A DNA stretch of 6,636 bases, taken from JALZUE01 sp051251725. Its GTDB lineage: Bacteria; Pseudomonadota; Gammaproteobacteria; Enterobacterales; Alteromonadaceae. The stretch's first letter is position 1. The number at the start of each line of letters is the position of its first letter. Under the pieces are notes generated by a model that saw only the letters and a list, made by a program, of their open reading frames with translations, did not search any database and was not told the DNA's origin. Both the position numbers and the translations under genes were made by a program. Positions 1-5,435 of this stretch are shown here, piece by piece. Location: assembly GCA_051251725.1 (NCBI GenBank), contig JBPOFN010000082.1:1-6636 (forward strand), read 5' to 3'.

Positions 1-627
1 ATTATTAATGAATGGCGAAGCCGTTTAAGTGATTTATCGTGGTTGATGCGTAACTTAAATGAATACATTGCCCGTAAAGCCAATGCAGAAGATAACTGCA
101 AAGGCCGATTCTGGGAAGGTCGCTTTAAATCACAAGCACTGCTTGATCAAAAAGCAGTGCTAGCCTGTATGGCCTATGTTGACTTAAACCCCATCAGAGC
201 CAAAATGGCTGATTCAGTACAAACCGGGCAATACACCTCTATTTTTGAACGGCTTCATAACAAAGCAAGTGATGTAGATAACAAAGCACAGCTCCCGTTT
301 ACACCTAAATCCCTGCTTGGCTTTATTGGCAACGAACACAATCACTCACCTAAAGGCTTAGCGTTTTCACTGCTTGATTATTTAACGTTGGTAGAAGCAA
401 CAGGCAAGGTTATCAGAGCAGACAAACGCGGACATATTGATGAAAAAGCCTACTCATTATTAACGTCTTTAAACATAAATGGTGACGATTGGTTACAACT
501 TGCCGAGCACTTTGGCAAACAATACCATCAAGCGGTTGGCTCGTTAGCTGAGCTTAATAGTTTTGCTGCCCATACCGGTAAAAAATGGATTGGCGGGCAT
601 CGACAGCAAGCGCAAATATTTCACTAA
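1..627 (+). CDS. REP-associated (IS200-like, Y1) tyrosine transposase, C-terminal part; 5' end outside window
   Basis: The frame is open from base 1, so the gene starts upstream; the TTG at 43 is internal. The visible 208 residues carry the family hallmark: a W-x-R-L-x-D-L-S-W-L-M-R-N-L-N-E-Y segment (residues 5-22), then G-R-F-W-E-G-R-F-K-S (35-44) and A-Y-V-D-L-N-P-I-R-A. Tyr22 lies where Y1 transposases place the nucleophilic tyrosine; the HUH metal motif would be upstream and cannot be seen. Family knowledge: RAYT proteins are single-strand DNA endonucleases of the IS200/IS605 type that act on short REP hairpins, usually as one domesticated copy per genome. After the catalytic domain comes the usual variable C-terminal extension (to residue 208), ending in a TAA. 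REP-like repeats lie 170-265 bp downstream, as expected for the family. The visible part is intact; whether the whole gene is intact is unknown. Confidence 0.88.
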   Translation: MINEWRSRLSDLSWLMRNLNEYIARKANAEDNCKGRFWEGRFKSQALLDQKAVLACMAYVDLNPIRAKMADSVQTGQYTSIFERLHNKASDVDNKAQLPFTPKSLLGFIGNEHNHSPKGLAFSLLDYLTLVEATGKVIRADKRGHIDEKAYSLLTSLNINGDDWLQLAEHFGKQYHQAVGSLAELNSFAAHTGKKWIGGHRQQAQIFH

Positions 628-793
628 TATTACTAAGTCGATTATAAATGGCCTAAACAGCGACTCGGGCGTTCGTGTGGGTAAAATTCAGTCATTTTTA
701 GTTTAATAAGCTAGAACAGCTTAATAAGTTGATAGAAAAACGAAATATCTACCATCGTCTAATTTGGCAAAGCTATTTATGTAATGTATTGTT
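628..793. other. Intergenic stretch downstream of the RAYT gene
   Basis: I find no convincing coding sequence here. The one structure worth naming is a 6-bp stem, TAAGCT (707-712) with AGCTTA (718-723), around an AGAAC loop. It is overlapped by a TTAATAAG direct repeat (703-710 and 721-728). It lies 80 bp after the transposase stop and has no T-run, so calling it a terminator would be weak. The gap to the RHS open frame continues through the repeat cluster at 794-892. Confidence 0.5.
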
Positions 794-892
794 CATTTTC
801 AAAGTTATTGGATGTCCTACTGAATATTCCTACTGAATACAGATGTCCTACTGAATACATTTTCAAAGTTATTGGATGTCCTACTGAATATT
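794..892. repeat. Tandem REP-like repeat cluster at the 5' edge of the RHS fragment
   Basis: A perfect 35-bp direct repeat occupies 794-828 and 858-892 (64-bp period). Its core is CAAAGTTATTGGATGTCCT. Nested inside, GATGTCCTACTGAATA occurs three times (811-826, 842-857, 875-890), and CCTACTGAATA occurs once more at 829-839. The core matches, in inverted orientation, the repeats before the second transposase fragment: 18 of 22 bases agree between 863-884 and the complement of 3141-3162. This identifies the cluster as the REP-like partner sequence of the transposase family rather than random repetition. The cluster also supplies the TTG start and first codons of the RHS open frame, so it marks the truncation point of that gene. 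Confidence 0.8.
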
Positions 893-2395
893 TTAAATAA
901 ACGTGAAGAAACACAAATCCATTTAACGGGCGCGTTTGATGTTAAAGAACAATTTACTTACGACAACTTAAATCGTGTTAAATCAAGCAAAGTTTACCGT
1001 AAAAATGCGGGAGCAAGTTATCAATTAAACAGCAGTGCAAGTTATCGTTATGATGATTTGGGTAACTTGAACTATCGCTCAGATAAAGGCGGTACCTTTT
1101 ATTACAATAAAACCAACGGTGCCAGTGTGCATGCCGTTACCTCAGCGAATGGTAAATCTTATCAATATGATGCCTATGGTAATGCCACGCAAAAAGGTAG
1201 CAGCAACATCAGCTACGGTATTTTTAATAAACCCACCAATATCGACGGCCAGCAATTTTTCTATGGTGCAGACCACAGCCGTTATAAAAAAGTAGATGCT
1301 GATGGCACCAAAACCTATTATTTGATGGGGGGGATGTATGAAGAAATTCACAAAGGTCCTACGGTTACCTATAACAGTTATGTTGACGGTGTTTATTTAT
1401 TACAAGAAGACGTGACTTATGGTTATTATGGTTCCACCAAGCGTCGTTATATATTAAAAGATCATTTAGGCTCAACGACTGCCATTACCAATGAAGCGGG
1501 AACAATTGAAGAGCGCTTAAGCTTTAATACCTGGGGCGAACGCAGAGCAAGTGACTGGAGCAGTGGTAGTTTCAGCCTAAGCGGGCTTGACACCAGCCGT
1601 GGTTTTACCGGCCATGAAATGCTCGATGACAGCGGTTTAATTCACATGAATGGTCGGGTGTATGATCCTACGGTTGGGCGTTTTTTAAGTGCTGATATTT
1701 TAATTCAAGCGCCAACGAATACCCAAAGTTATAATCGTTATAGCTATGTGTTTAATAATCCGTTGAGTTTTACCGATCCGACGGGTTATGAATGTACTTC
1801 AAGCCACGGTTGTTATACGACTACTTATACTCAACAACCTATAGAACAATGCGAAGAAGGCAGTGCATGTAGAAATTTACAAGATGCACAAGATGATTAT
1901 GAACAAGAACAAAAAGATTTAGACGCACAGTATCAAAATGCATTCTATCACTTAAAAAATGACTTTTATGAGCTTGAAAAGAATAATCGCTATAATACCG
2001 ATTCAGGTCTGATGCGATTAGCTGCACATTACTATTTATTGGGAGGAAATAAAACTTTAAATGACGCCTATAAAAAAGTATTGAAAAACACACTTGATGC
2101 GCGAACTTCAGTTGCTAGAAAGTATAATTCAAAAGTAATAAAAGCTGCTTTAGCTTCTAGTTTGAGTCATTTAGGGTCATCTCCATTAAGTACAGAACAA
2201 GCGTTTTCAATAAATGCTCTTGGGGCAGGAACTAAGGGCTTTACACAAATAGCTGTAGCGGGTACGACAAATATAAATGATTTATATACTATAATGAATG
2301 CGGTTTTAGATACTAATAATATGCTTTCTGGAAACGGCGTTCTGGGTACTATAAATAATTATCAAAAAACATTAGAGGGTATTTATGGAGGTTAA
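872..2395 (+). CDS. RHS repeat-associated core protein with variable C-terminal (toxin) tip; N-terminally truncated orphan
   Basis: The 507 residues read from a TTG inside a repeat with no Shine-Dalgarno; the frame is open back to 824, and the next in-frame ATG is near residue 152. The native start is therefore lost, and full RHS proteins are two to three times longer. Residues ~25-300 are RHS core: YD-type repeats (F-T-Y-D-N-L-N-R, Y-R-Y-D-D-L-G-N), D-H-L-G-S at 197-201, then G-R-V-Y-D-P-T-V-G-R-F-L-S-A-D and the closing D-P-T-G (302-305). In RHS proteins this core forms a shell around a polymorphic toxin released by cleavage near the core end. The tip (306-507) is richer in A+T than the core. 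It has four cysteines in a C-x5-C/C-x5-C arrangement (308, 314, 327, 333), a charged helical or coiled-coil stretch (335-373) and a Gly/Ala-rich end. I recognise no known toxin fold. The immunity gene follows 3 bp later. Expression is doubtful; it may serve as a silent tip exchanged by recombination into a full rhs gene. Confidence 0.85.
   Translation: MDVLLNILNKREETQIHLTGAFDVKEQFTYDNLNRVKSSKVYRKNAGASYQLNSSASYRYDDLGNLNYRSDKGGTFYYNKTNGASVHAVTSANGKSYQYDAYGNATQKGSSNISYGIFNKPTNIDGQQFFYGADHSRYKKVDADGTKTYYLMGGMYEEIHKGPTVTYNSYVDGVYLLQEDVTYGYYGSTKRRYILKDHLGSTTAITNEAGTIEERLSFNTWGERRASDWSSGSFSLSGLDTSRGFTGHEMLDDSGLIHMNGRVYDPTVGRFLSADILIQAPTNTQSYNRYSYVFNNPLSFTDPTGYECTSSHGCYTTTYTQQPIEQCEEGSACRNLQDAQDDYEQEQKDLDAQYQNAFYHLKNDFYELEKNNRYNTDSGLMRLAAHYYLLGGNKTLNDAYKKVLKNTLDARTSVARKYNSKVIKAALASSLSHLGSSPLSTEQAFSINALGAGTKGFTQIAVAGTTNINDLYTIMNAVLDTNNMLSGNGVLGTINNYQKTLEGIYGG
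2387..2391 (+). promoter_or_regulatory. Ribosome binding site GGAGG of the putative immunity gene
   Basis: GGAGG lies in the last codons of the RHS tip, 7 bases before the ATG at 2399. A strong site overlapping the upstream stop indicates translation from the same transcript as the RHS tip, the normal layout of toxin-tip/immunity pairs. It also settles the downstream start. Confidence 0.75.
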
Positions 2396-2398
2396 AAT

Positions 2399-3025
2399 AT
2401 GACCTTAAAATTTATTTACAATAGCTTATTTCTTTTTCTCTTATCACCTTCTGCTTATGCAGAAGACGACTGTAAATATTTGAACGGTAAACTTGGATTT
2501 GGCTTAAGTACTTACGAAAAAAAAATTGGTATAGAGCCTATGAAGTTGAACCAAAAAACAAGGTTAGGATTTAATGGGCTTATTTATCCTGATTCTTCAA
2601 CTTTTACTTTAGTAGATCATAGCGAGACCTCTTTGATAGGGAGAGATCGTAAATTACGCATAGATTATTCCGCAGTATTAGTTACAAGTGATCATGAAGG
2701 TGATTTATTTGAAAGTTTTATGGACGTTATTCAATCAGATTCAAAAGATTGCACAACACTGAACAATCAAATGAAGTTGTATGTAAGTAATAGTTTGTTT
2801 TTACCTATTTCAATAAATGACACATCACAAGTATATTACTTTGCAAAGCCAAAACTTTTAGTTTTTACGAAATATATCGATGTTATAGATGTTTATTCAA
2901 TTGAAATATTAGATAAACAAGATAGTAAAAATGTTCATTTAATTACGATCGAAATTGATGATAAAGAAAGTTTTTTACGCGTTTTGGATGGGTTATATGA
3001 TTTAGAAAAAATAACCAAAAAATAA
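2399..3025 (+). CDS. Putative periplasmic immunity protein for the RHS tip (signal-peptide protein of unknown family)
   Basis: 208 residues. The N-terminus is a typical Sec signal peptide: Lys4, a hydrophobic stretch at 5-15 and a signal peptidase I site after A-Y-A (19-21), leaving a mature protein of about 187 residues that begins E-D-D-C. The lipobox cysteine pattern is absent, so a soluble periplasmic protein is likelier than a lipoprotein. The mature part has two cysteines (25 and 118) that could form a disulfide; the rest alternates in a beta-rich pattern with no transmembrane segment. I do not recognise the family. Immunity is inferred from position (3 bp after the tip, with a GGAGG site), the shared low-GC composition and the general rule that the gene after a polymorphic RHS tip encodes its immunity protein. 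An exported immunity protein would imply a toxin acting in the periplasm or on the envelope. Confidence 0.7.
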   Translation: MTLKFIYNSLFLFLLSPSAYAEDDCKYLNGKLGFGLSTYEKKIGIEPMKLNQKTRLGFNGLIYPDSSTFTLVDHSETSLIGRDRKLRIDYSAVLVTSDHEGDLFESFMDVIQSDSKDCTTLNNQMKLYVSNSLFLPISINDTSQVYYFAKPKLLVFTKYIDVIDVYSIEILDKQDSKNVHLITIEIDDKESFLRVLDGLYDLEKITKK

Positions 3026-3043
3026 CTAAGACACCCACTGTTA

Positions 3044-3059
3044 TTTGATAAATATCAAA
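3044..3059. repeat. Small AT-rich inverted repeat after the immunity gene
   Basis: TTTGAT (3044-3049) pairs with ATCAAA (3054-3059) 18 bp after the stop codon. There is no following T-run, so it is a weak terminator candidate at best. It falls at the edge between the RHS module and the transposase-derived sequence. Confidence 0.3.
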
Positions 3060-3097
3060 CCAATGGGGTCAGAGTAAGTTGGTTTTAGGTTGTTTAA

Positions 3098-3162
3098 AAA
3101 ATAATGGGACATCCATATAAAAAATAATGGCATCAAAATAATGGGACATCCATAAACTTTGA
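3098..3162. repeat. Pair of REP-like repeats upstream of the RAYT fragment
   Basis: AAAATAATGGGACATCCATA occurs at 3098-3117 and 3135-3154 (37-bp period), with a shortened third copy, AAAAAATAATGG, at 3119-3130 between them. ATGG-GACAT-CCAT is a perfect 4-bp hairpin with a 5-base loop (3105-3116 region and 3141-3153). Copy two plus its right flank, up to 3162, is the inverted counterpart of the repeats at 799-820 and 863-884, differing at 4 of 22 positions. Placement just upstream of a transposase start matches the known habit of RAYT genes of being flanked by their REP sequences in opposite orientations. Confidence 0.75.
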
Positions 3163-3217
3163 TTAAATCGCACCTCTTTACTATGGTTAAATAATCGCCA
3201 AGGAAGGAGGTGTTTTT

Positions 3218-3373
3218 ATGACTCAAGCACGCAGCAAACAAGTGTCTTTGCAAGATACCCGTTATTATCACTTAATCTCTCGTTGTGTTCGCCGCGCCTA
3301 CCTTTTAAGTGATATTAGCATTGAAATAAAGCGCGATAGGCGAATTGATTGGGTAATGAAACTACCTGTGTAA
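3218..3373 (+). pseudogene. N-terminal fragment of a second RAYT-type transposase, truncated and fused to unrelated sequence
   Basis: The ATG at 3218 follows a near-perfect Shine-Dalgarno (AAGGAAGGAGGTG, 3200-3212). The first ~31 residues, M-T-Q-A-R-S-K-Q-V-S-L-Q-D-T-R-Y-Y-H-L-I then S-R-C-V-R-R-A-Y, are the conserved N-terminus of the same transposase family whose C-terminus opens this window. Homology stops near 3305-3310. The frame then runs through about 20 unfamiliar residues (ending W-V-M-K-L-P-V) to a TAA at 3371. The HUH motif and the catalytic tyrosine domain are missing, so this is a 51-codon relic that cannot transpose, although its translation signal looks intact. It is too short for most gene finders. 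Confidence 0.8.
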
Positions 3374-3601
3374 TACTGATAGAAACAAATGAAAATATTA
3401 TGTATTTTAGTTGAGCTGACTTATCGGTCGGGTTCTATTTTGAACTATCAATCTATATTAAGTCTGCTTTCGGCTCAAAGAACTAAACCGCTCCGCGGTA
3501 ATGGTGATCTTGGCAAGCACCGCATATTCCTATAACACATTCACATTTTCCTACACTAAGTTTTGAGGCATGTCGCCTCATCTTAGACTGGAGAATATCC
3601 C
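3374..3601. other. Hairpin-rich leader between the RAYT relic and the IS91-type integrase
   Basis: No coding sequence is evident. The stretch is rich in short perfect palindromes: GTTC/GAAC around TATTTT (3431-3444), ACCGC/GCGGT around TCC (3487-3499) and TGAGGC/GCCTCA around ATGTC (3564-3580), the last extended by CTAAG (3556-3560) pairing with CTTAG (3582-3586). IS91-family elements move by rolling-circle replication of single strands and have palindromic ends, so this could be the left end (terIS side) of the element whose integrase follows. That reading is inference. Confidence 0.45.
3556..3586 (+). promoter_or_regulatory. Two-part hairpin just upstream of the integrase start
   Basis: An inner stem TGAGGC/GCCTCA (3564-3569 with 3575-3580, loop ATGTC) is enclosed by an outer CTAAG/CTTAG stem (3556-3560 with 3582-3586). 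It ends 15 bp before the ATG at 3602 and 4 bp before the GGAGA ribosome binding site (3590-3594). It could modulate translation or be part of the element end; there is no T-run, so it is not a standard terminator. Confidence 0.45.
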
Positions 3602-4303
3602 ATGATCATCAGCCCATACTTTTCAGCACCACTACGTAAACGTTTTAACGAAGATATGACGATGCGTAAACTCGCCACTAAAACACAAATTGCTTATATC
3701 CGTGGTGTTAATAAACTCTGTGACTATTTACAGCGCTCACCTCGAACAACCACCCAAGAAGAGTTACGTGAGTTTCAGCTTTTTATGGTTAATCACGGCG
3801 TTTCCGGTATCACCGTCAATGCCACGCTCACGGCGTTAAAGTTCTTCTTCCAAATAACCCTAGACAAACCGGAGGTGGTTGCACGGGTTTGTCCTGTGAC
3901 AGTTGCTCGTAAATTACCCGTGGTCTTGAGTTTAAAAGAAGCCAAACGTTTTATGTCCGCGACAACACATCCTAAATTCAAAGCAGCTTTAGCTGTCGCC
4001 TATGGCTCAGGGCTTCGCGTTAGCGAAGTTGTCTCTCTCAAGGTCAGTGATATCGATAGTGAACGCATGACTCTGCGTGTTGAACAAGGTAAAGGTAGTC
4101 GTGACCGATACGCGATGTTATCACCTGTACTGCTTGAGCATTTAAGGGATTGGTGGCGCTTTGCCAACCAACAAGGACAAATGTTTGTGGGCGGTTGGTT
4201 ATTTCCAGGGTTAAATCCTATCGACCATATGACGGCTCGCCATCTCGGCGATCAAGCAATCCCCATAGCACCGAGTTCAATCCCCGCGGTTTCTTCATTG
4301 TGA
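3602..4303 (+). pseudogene. IS91-type tyrosine recombinase (phage-like integrase), C-terminally truncated
   Basis: 233 residues are readable. Residues ~10-90 are the SAM-like core-binding domain (starting L-R-K-R-F-N-E-D-M-T-M-R). From ~105 the catalytic domain starts with K-L-P-V-V-L-S, followed by Y-G-S-G-L-R-V-S-E-V with catalytic Arg139, the beta-strand lysine in G-K-G-S-R-D-R (Lys164) and W-L-F-P-G (199-203). The reading matches the family until M-T-A-R-H-L near residue 215, then continues with 18 unrelated residues. The H-x-x-R box, the second His/Trp and the nucleophilic tyrosine are missing, so it cannot recombine DNA. This class of recombinase usually precedes an IS91-type HUH transposase; no such gene follows, so the element is a remnant. 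The ATG at 3602 follows GGAGA with a 7-base gap and fits the family's start. Confidence 0.8.
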
Positions 4304-4308
4304 GCCTT

Positions 4309-4374
4309 TTAGACATCAGCCTTCCTAAGATTGGCTGCTGGTAGATTTTGTGTACTGGCTGATATCTAAAAACC
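4309..4374. repeat. Imperfect long inverted repeat just after the integrase truncation
   Basis: TTTAGACATCAGCC, starting near 4309, is mirrored by GGCTGATATCTAAA, ending near 4370 (13 of 14 pairs). Inside it, CAGCC/GGCTG forms a second small stem. The outer pair could mark the boundary of an inserted or deleted segment, or a hairpin end of the IS91-like remnant. Coordinates are approximate to a few bases. Confidence 0.4.
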
Positions 4375-4586
4375 TTAACAAAGTGATCGTTTAGAATGGC
4401 TAGCAGCTATGGTGGCTCAATTGTCCATCAGAAGAAAGATAAGTCTACGTATTTTTTAACATGCCAAAAAACTTAAAAAGCGCTTGATCCGAACGACTGA
4501 AATATCCGGTAATCCCTCCGGAAAATAATAGCAGTCATACTCGTTTTTTATTATTTTTAAAAGACGTACTGTCCTCTTTCACCAGC
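4345..4586. other. Intergenic boundary between mobile-element debris and the DeoR gene
   Basis: I see no supported gene. Small frames occur, but none resembles a known protein or has a ribosome binding site. A TCCGG/CCGGA stem with an 8-base loop near 4504-4521 lies beyond the 3' end of the minus-strand regulator. It is not followed by a T-run on that strand, so I do not call a terminator. The stretch probably holds the far edge of the accessory region. Confidence 0.4.
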
Positions 4587-5354
4587 TTAGCTAGCGCTGT
4601 CGGAATAAATTACCTTTACCCCTAAATCAGTAAATTTTAACATTCTTTTGGCTCCTAAAGTTTTGTCCACGATTATCGAACTTGCTTCTTGAGTTGGGAG
4701 TACTAAATATGCAGATGCCGCATCGATTTTTTCATCTGATGCCATGACTATTGTTTCAGCAGCGTGCTCACTAAGCGCTCTTTTCATATAAGCTTCTTCT
4801 AAGTCGCCGGTAGTAAGCCCTCTTTCTGAATGCACGCCGGTAACGCCCATAAAATAAATATCGGCTTGAATATGCGTAAGCGCTTCAAGCGCCCTTGCTC
4901 CCATGGTGACCATCGAATGCTTAAAAAGGCGGCCGCCGATAAGTTCTACTTCAATTTGGTCGTGATTGATTAACTCAACAGCAACACTTGGGCTATGGGT
5001 TACAACTGTTGCATGAAGGTTATGGGGCAAGTGCCTAGCAAGCTGCACTGCTGTTGTCCCGCCATCAATAATGACTATTTGATCTGACTTAATAAGGGAG
5101 GCGCATTTTCTCCCGATATTTACTTTTTGTTGATTAGATATCTCTTCGCGTTTTACGAAATTTACAACGGCAGGAGAAGCCGGTAATGCTCCGCCATGAA
5201 CTCGCTGTAATTGACCGCTTTTAGCGAGTTCTCGCAGGTCACGGCGGATAGTATCTTCAGATAAGTTAAGGTTGGAAGCTAGATCCTTAGCAATCACTTT
5301 TCCCTCTTTTGCCAGCAAAGTTAGGATCATTTGCTTGCGTTGTTCAGTTAACAT
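4587..5354 (-). CDS. DeoR/GlpR-family transcriptional regulator
   Basis: 255 residues, the standard length for the family. The N-terminal winged helix-turn-helix (about 1-57) carries the DeoR signature: V-I-A-K-D-L-A-S-N-L-N-L-S-E-D-T-I-R-R-D-L then R-V-H-G-G-A-L. The C-terminal effector domain (about 75-235) has I-I-D-G-G-T-T (95-101), G-G-R-L-F (140-144) and D-L-E-E-A-Y-M-K-R-A-L (184-194), typical of the fold that binds a phosphorylated sugar or sugar-like inducer. Family members are mostly repressors of neighbouring sugar or nucleoside genes and of themselves. The ATG (5354-5352) is preceded on its strand by AAGGA with a 7-base gap. It is transcribed away from nudK across an 81-bp intergenic region, the classic layout of a regulator controlling its divergent neighbour. 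The inducer cannot be deduced; a mannose phosphate is a guess from the neighbour. Confidence 0.93.
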   Translation of the reverse strand: MLTEQRKQMILTLLAKEGKVIAKDLASNLNLSEDTIRRDLRELAKSGQLQRVHGGALPASPAVVNFVKREEISNQQKVNIGRKCASLIKSDQIVIIDGGTTAVQLARHLPHNLHATVVTHSPSVAVELINHDQIEVELIGGRLFKHSMVTMGARALEALTHIQADIYFMGVTGVHSERGLTTGDLEEAYMKRALSEHAAETIVMASDEKIDAASAYLVLPTQEASSIIVDKTLGAKRMLKFTDLGVKVIYSDSAS

Positions 5355-5368
5355 TTTTTATTCCTTAC

Positions 5369-5396
5369 TTGCTTTTGCATGAAATTGCACGATACT
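5369..5396 (+). promoter_or_regulatory. Candidate nudK promoter overlapping a TTGCA direct-repeat operator
   Basis: A possible -35 TTGCTT (5369-5374) and -10 GATACT (5391-5396) stand 16 bp apart, 40 bp before the nudK start at 5436. Between them TTGCA occurs twice (5375-5379 and 5385-5389), spaced exactly 10 bp, one helical turn. Each half-site contains the palindrome TGCA. Direct repeats on one face of the helix in a divergent promoter are a plausible DeoR-family operator. The assignment is by eye; the -10 match is imperfect. Confidence 0.4.
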
Positions 5397-5435
5397 ACAC
5401 GTTGTTACTTGTTTAGAATAATACAAGAGTCCGTA

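Noticed and set aside
628..793. Intrinsic terminator after the RAYT gene (stem 707-723)
   Set aside because: The stem is short and has no T-run on either strand.
1839..2093. 84-codon minus-strand frame within the RHS tip
   Set aside because: It is antisense to a well-supported coding frame, with no ribosome binding site or recognisable motif.
3041..3271. 76-codon minus-strand frame over the REP-like repeats
   Set aside because: It overlaps the repeats and the RAYT relic on the other strand; the translation is low-complexity and unlike any family I know.
4262..4290. tRNA T-arm-like GTTCAATCCCCGC sequence after the integrase break, which could be an attachment site
   Set aside because: The flanking bases do not form a proper 5-bp T stem, and no acceptor or anticodon arms exist nearby.
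4150..4344. 64-codon plus-strand frame overlapping the integrase end
   Set aside because: It is an out-of-frame shadow of the integrase with no start signal.
4309..4390. Integron attC site beside a tyrosine recombinase
   Set aside because: The inverted repeat lacks the GTTRRRY and RYYYAAC core boxes, and the recombinase is of the IS91-associated type, without the IntI-specific extra domain.
5379..5435. N-terminal extension of NudK from the ATG at 5379
   Set aside because: It has no ribosome binding site and no match to the family N-terminus, and it would translate the promoter and operator region; the ATG at 5436 fits NudK length.
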